Shown: one piece after another, positions 3,830 to 5,301 of the stretch | How positions within the stretch are numbered: position 1 is the stretch's first letter | How the letters are laid out: every line of letters starts with the position of its first letter | Assembly (NCBI GenBank): GCA_964499865.1 | Contig: CAZCPY010000180.1 | Span: 1 to 5,301, forward strand | Reading direction: 5' to 3' | Source: JANOGU01 sp964499865 | Lineage (GTDB): Bacteria; Pseudomonadota; Alphaproteobacteria; Rhodobacterales; Rhodobacteraceae | DNA length: 5,301 bases | Notes under the pieces: model-generated | The model's input: the letters and a program-made list of their open reading frames with translations, nothing else | Databases searched by the model: none | What the model was told of the DNA's origin: nothing | Position numbers and translations under genes: made by a program

Positions 3830-4993
3830 TCATCCCTCGGGCGCCGCCTCGGGCCCTGCGAACCGGCGGCGCAGTTCCTCGGCCGCGCTTTTCAGCCGCA
3901 CGAGGAAACCGCCGCGGGCGACGTCGGTCTCGGCCAGAAGCGGCAGGCGGTGTTCGCTCAGCCCGGGCACCCTGATGACCAGCTCCGCCACCGCCTGGCC
4001 CGCGATCACCGGTGCCTGCAGCGGCCCCACATAGACCACCTCCGCCGCGACCCCGTCCTGCGCCAGTGCGGGCAGCAGCAGCGTCACGTCCTCGCCCGGC
4101 ACCAGCCCCACGGTCGCCGCCTCGCCCAGGTAGACCTCGGCCTCGGCCAGACGGGTGCCCTTGCGCACCACCGTCTTTTCGGCGAACTGGCGGAAGGCCC
4201 AGTTGACGATCGCCTCGCTTTCCTCGGCCCGCGCGACGTCGGTCTCCAGCCCGGTGATGACGAAGATCACCCGGCGGTCGCCGCGGATCGCCGACCCGAC
4301 AAGGCCGAAGCCCGCTTCCACCGTATGCCCGGTCTTCAGGCCGTCGGCCTTCCACTCCGTCCCGTCGCCCAGCTTCAGCAGCGGGTTGCGGTTCTGCGCG
4401 TTGGCGGGGGCGCGGTCCTTGTAGTTGAACTCGGTCAGGCCGAAGTACGGGTAGTATTCCGGGAATTCGACGATCAGGCGCAGCGCCAGGATGCCGAGGT
4501 CGCGCATCGACATCACATGCCCCTCGGCCGGCCAGCCGGAGGAATTGAGAAACACGGAATTGTTCATCCCCAGCGCGCGGGCGCGTTCCGTCATCTGGCG
4601 CGCGAAGGTCTCCTCCGACCCCGCCAGACCTTCGGCCACCACGACGCAGGCGTCGTTGCCCGAGTTGATGATGATGCCCTTGATCAGCTCTTCGACGGTG
4701 GGCTTGTCCTGTTCGTTCAGGAACATCGTGGATCCGCCCATCTGGCGGGCGCGGGTCGAGACGGGAAAGGTCGTCTGCAGGGTGACGCGACCGTCGCGCA
4801 GCGCCTCGAACAGCATGTTCAGCGTCATCAGCTTGGACATCGACGCGGGCGGCAGCGGCGTGTCGGCGTTCTTTTCCAGCAGGACGACGCCCGCCTTGAC
4901 GTCATAAACCCAGGCCGCCGTCGCCCGCGTCTCGAAGGCGGCGGCGGGCAGGGCAAGAAGAAGGGCCAGAAGCGACAGGACCGAACGGATCAT
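3830..4993 (-). CDS. dac: D-alanyl-D-alanine carboxypeptidase (PBP5/6 type, peptidase S11)
   Basis: A 387-residue penicillin-binding protein that removes the terminal D-Ala from peptidoglycan pentapeptides in the periplasm. Residues 1-19 are a Sec signal peptide ending PAAA before FET. All three active-site motifs are present: SxxK as SMSK (S51 nucleophile, K54), SxN as SGN (111-113), and KTG (220-222). The C-terminal part (about 270-355) matches the PBP5 beta-rich domain. The end, GGFLVRLKSAAEELRRRF, looks like the amphipathic helix that anchors PBP5-type enzymes to the inner membrane. AGGAG at 5001-5005 on the minus strand, seven bases before ATG 4993, fixes the start. The SPOR protein stop lies 18 bases upstream, so the two are very likely one operon, as in many alphaproteobacteria. 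Which dac paralogue (A, C or F) cannot be told. No residue is missing. Confidence 0.95.
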   Translation of the reverse strand: MIRSVLSLLALLLALPAAAFETRATAAWVYDVKAGVVLLEKNADTPLPPASMSKLMTLNMLFEALRDGRVTLQTTFPVSTRARQMGGSTMFLNEQDKPTVEELIKGIIINSGNDACVVVAEGLAGSEETFARQMTERARALGMNNSVFLNSSGWPAEGHVMSMRDLGILALRLIVEFPEYYPYFGLTEFNYKDRAPANAQNRNPLLKLGDGTEWKADGLKTGHTVEAGFGLVGSAIRGDRRVIFVITGLETDVARAEESEAIVNWAFRQFAEKTVVRKGTRLAEAEVYLGEAATVGLVPGEDVTLLLPALAQDGVAAEVVYVGPLQAPVIAGQAVAELVIRVPGLSEHRLPLLAETDVARGGFLVRLKSAAEELRRRFAGPEAAPEG

Positions 4994-4997
4994 GATG

Positions 4998-5005
4998 CCT
5001 CTCCT
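4998..5005 (-). promoter_or_regulatory. ribosome binding site of dac
   Basis: AGGAGAGG on the minus strand, with AGGAG seven bases from ATG 4993, is a strong Shine-Dalgarno. It fits entirely in the 18-base gap after the SPOR gene stop, so there is little room for a separate promoter there and co-transcription is likely. Confidence 0.75.
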
Positions 5006-5011
5006 ACCAGC

Positions 5012-5301
5012 TCAGCCGCGGACGAAGTAGGCGTCCGTGAACCCGGCCGACTTCACTTTTCCGAGCATCGGCGCATCCGCCCCGGGGCCCGCGACGACGC
5101 GCCAGAAGGTCTTGCCCTTGGCGGTCTCGGTCAGGACGCGGGCGGTGACACCGGCGCGCGACAAGGTGTCGACGGCGCGTTTCGCATTGGCCTCGACCGA
5201 AAAGATGCCGATCTGGATCAGTTGCCCGCCCGCGGGCCGCGGCGTGGCGGCGGCGGGGGCGGTCGGGTCGGCGACGGCACGGGCTGCGGCAGGCGCCGGT
5301 G
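5012..5301 (-). CDS. SPOR domain-containing protein, C-terminal part (N-terminus outside the window)
   Basis: The last 96 codons are visible. A Pro/Ala-rich linker (PAPAAARAVADPTAPAAATPRP) leads into a SPOR domain of about 70 residues. This opens QLIQIGIFSVEANAKRAVDTL, continues through KGKTFWRVVAGP, and ends AGFTDAYFVRG. SPOR domains bind denuded glycan strands at the division septum. In alphaproteobacteria a SPOR protein, often an RlpA-type lytic transglycosylase, commonly precedes dac. The missing N-terminal part would show whether an RlpA double-psi barrel is present, so I do not name it rlpA. The domain looks intact and ends at the natural stop. The gene is 18 bases from dac and on the same strand, consistent with a septal peptidoglycan operon. 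Confidence 0.9.
   Translation of the reverse strand, partial: PAPAAARAVADPTAPAAATPRPAGGQLIQIGIFSVEANAKRAVDTLSRAGVTARVLTETAKGKTFWRVVAGPGADAPMLGKVKSAGFTDAYFVRG

Noticed and set aside
3741..4355. Open frames overlapping dac and tmk in other frames on both strands.
   Set aside because: They are Arg/Gly/Ala-rich and without recognizable motifs, while dac and tmk have complete catalytic motifs in their own frames.

Overview
The window is a very GC-rich (roughly 70% by eye), densely coded chromosomal segment. It most likely comes from an alphaproteobacterium of the Rhodobacteraceae/Paracoccaceae. Three things point there: the corrinoid protein fragment at the left edge, the SPOR protein - D,D-carboxypeptidase - thymidylate kinase order at the right, and a direct-repeat GTTC-N7-GTTC LexA box, the SOS operator form of that group. 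No tRNA, rRNA, CRISPR array, transposase or phage gene is visible.

Left part (1-1954): the N-terminal 63 codons of a methyltransferase corrinoid protein run leftward off the window. Divergent from it is a PA0069-family radical SAM protein (spore photoproduct lyase-like). Its promoter region carries a perfect GTTC-N7-GTTC operator abutting a TATCAT -10 box, and its last six residues hold a QPDLF peptide like a sliding-clamp binding motif. Both suggest a DNA damage role. It converges, across only 6 bases and a 14-bp perfect palindrome, on a small secreted protein with a ricin-type beta-trefoil (three QxW repeats). The signal peptide of that protein is encoded by a hexanucleotide repeat.

Middle part (1955-3102): a rightward pair, a LysE/RhtB-type amino acid exporter and an ACT_3 (DUF2241) protein, probably joined by a GTGA stop/start overlap. 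Together they could be an exporter with a small amino acid-binding partner, but the substrate is not evident.

Right part (3118-5301): a leftward cluster made of the C-terminal part of a SPOR-domain protein, a D-alanyl-D-alanine carboxypeptidase (PBP5 type) and thymidylate kinase. It links septal peptidoglycan processing with dTTP synthesis. The 88-base gap between dac and tmk holds a 9-bp GC hairpin and a G-quadruplex-type tract. The usual downstream partner holB is absent, because the ACT_3 gene faces tmk head-on 15 bases away.

The most worthwhile lead is the predicted SOS-controlled, clamp-binding radical SAM protein. The rest is mostly ordinary housekeeping or accessory content with some unusual local DNA structures.
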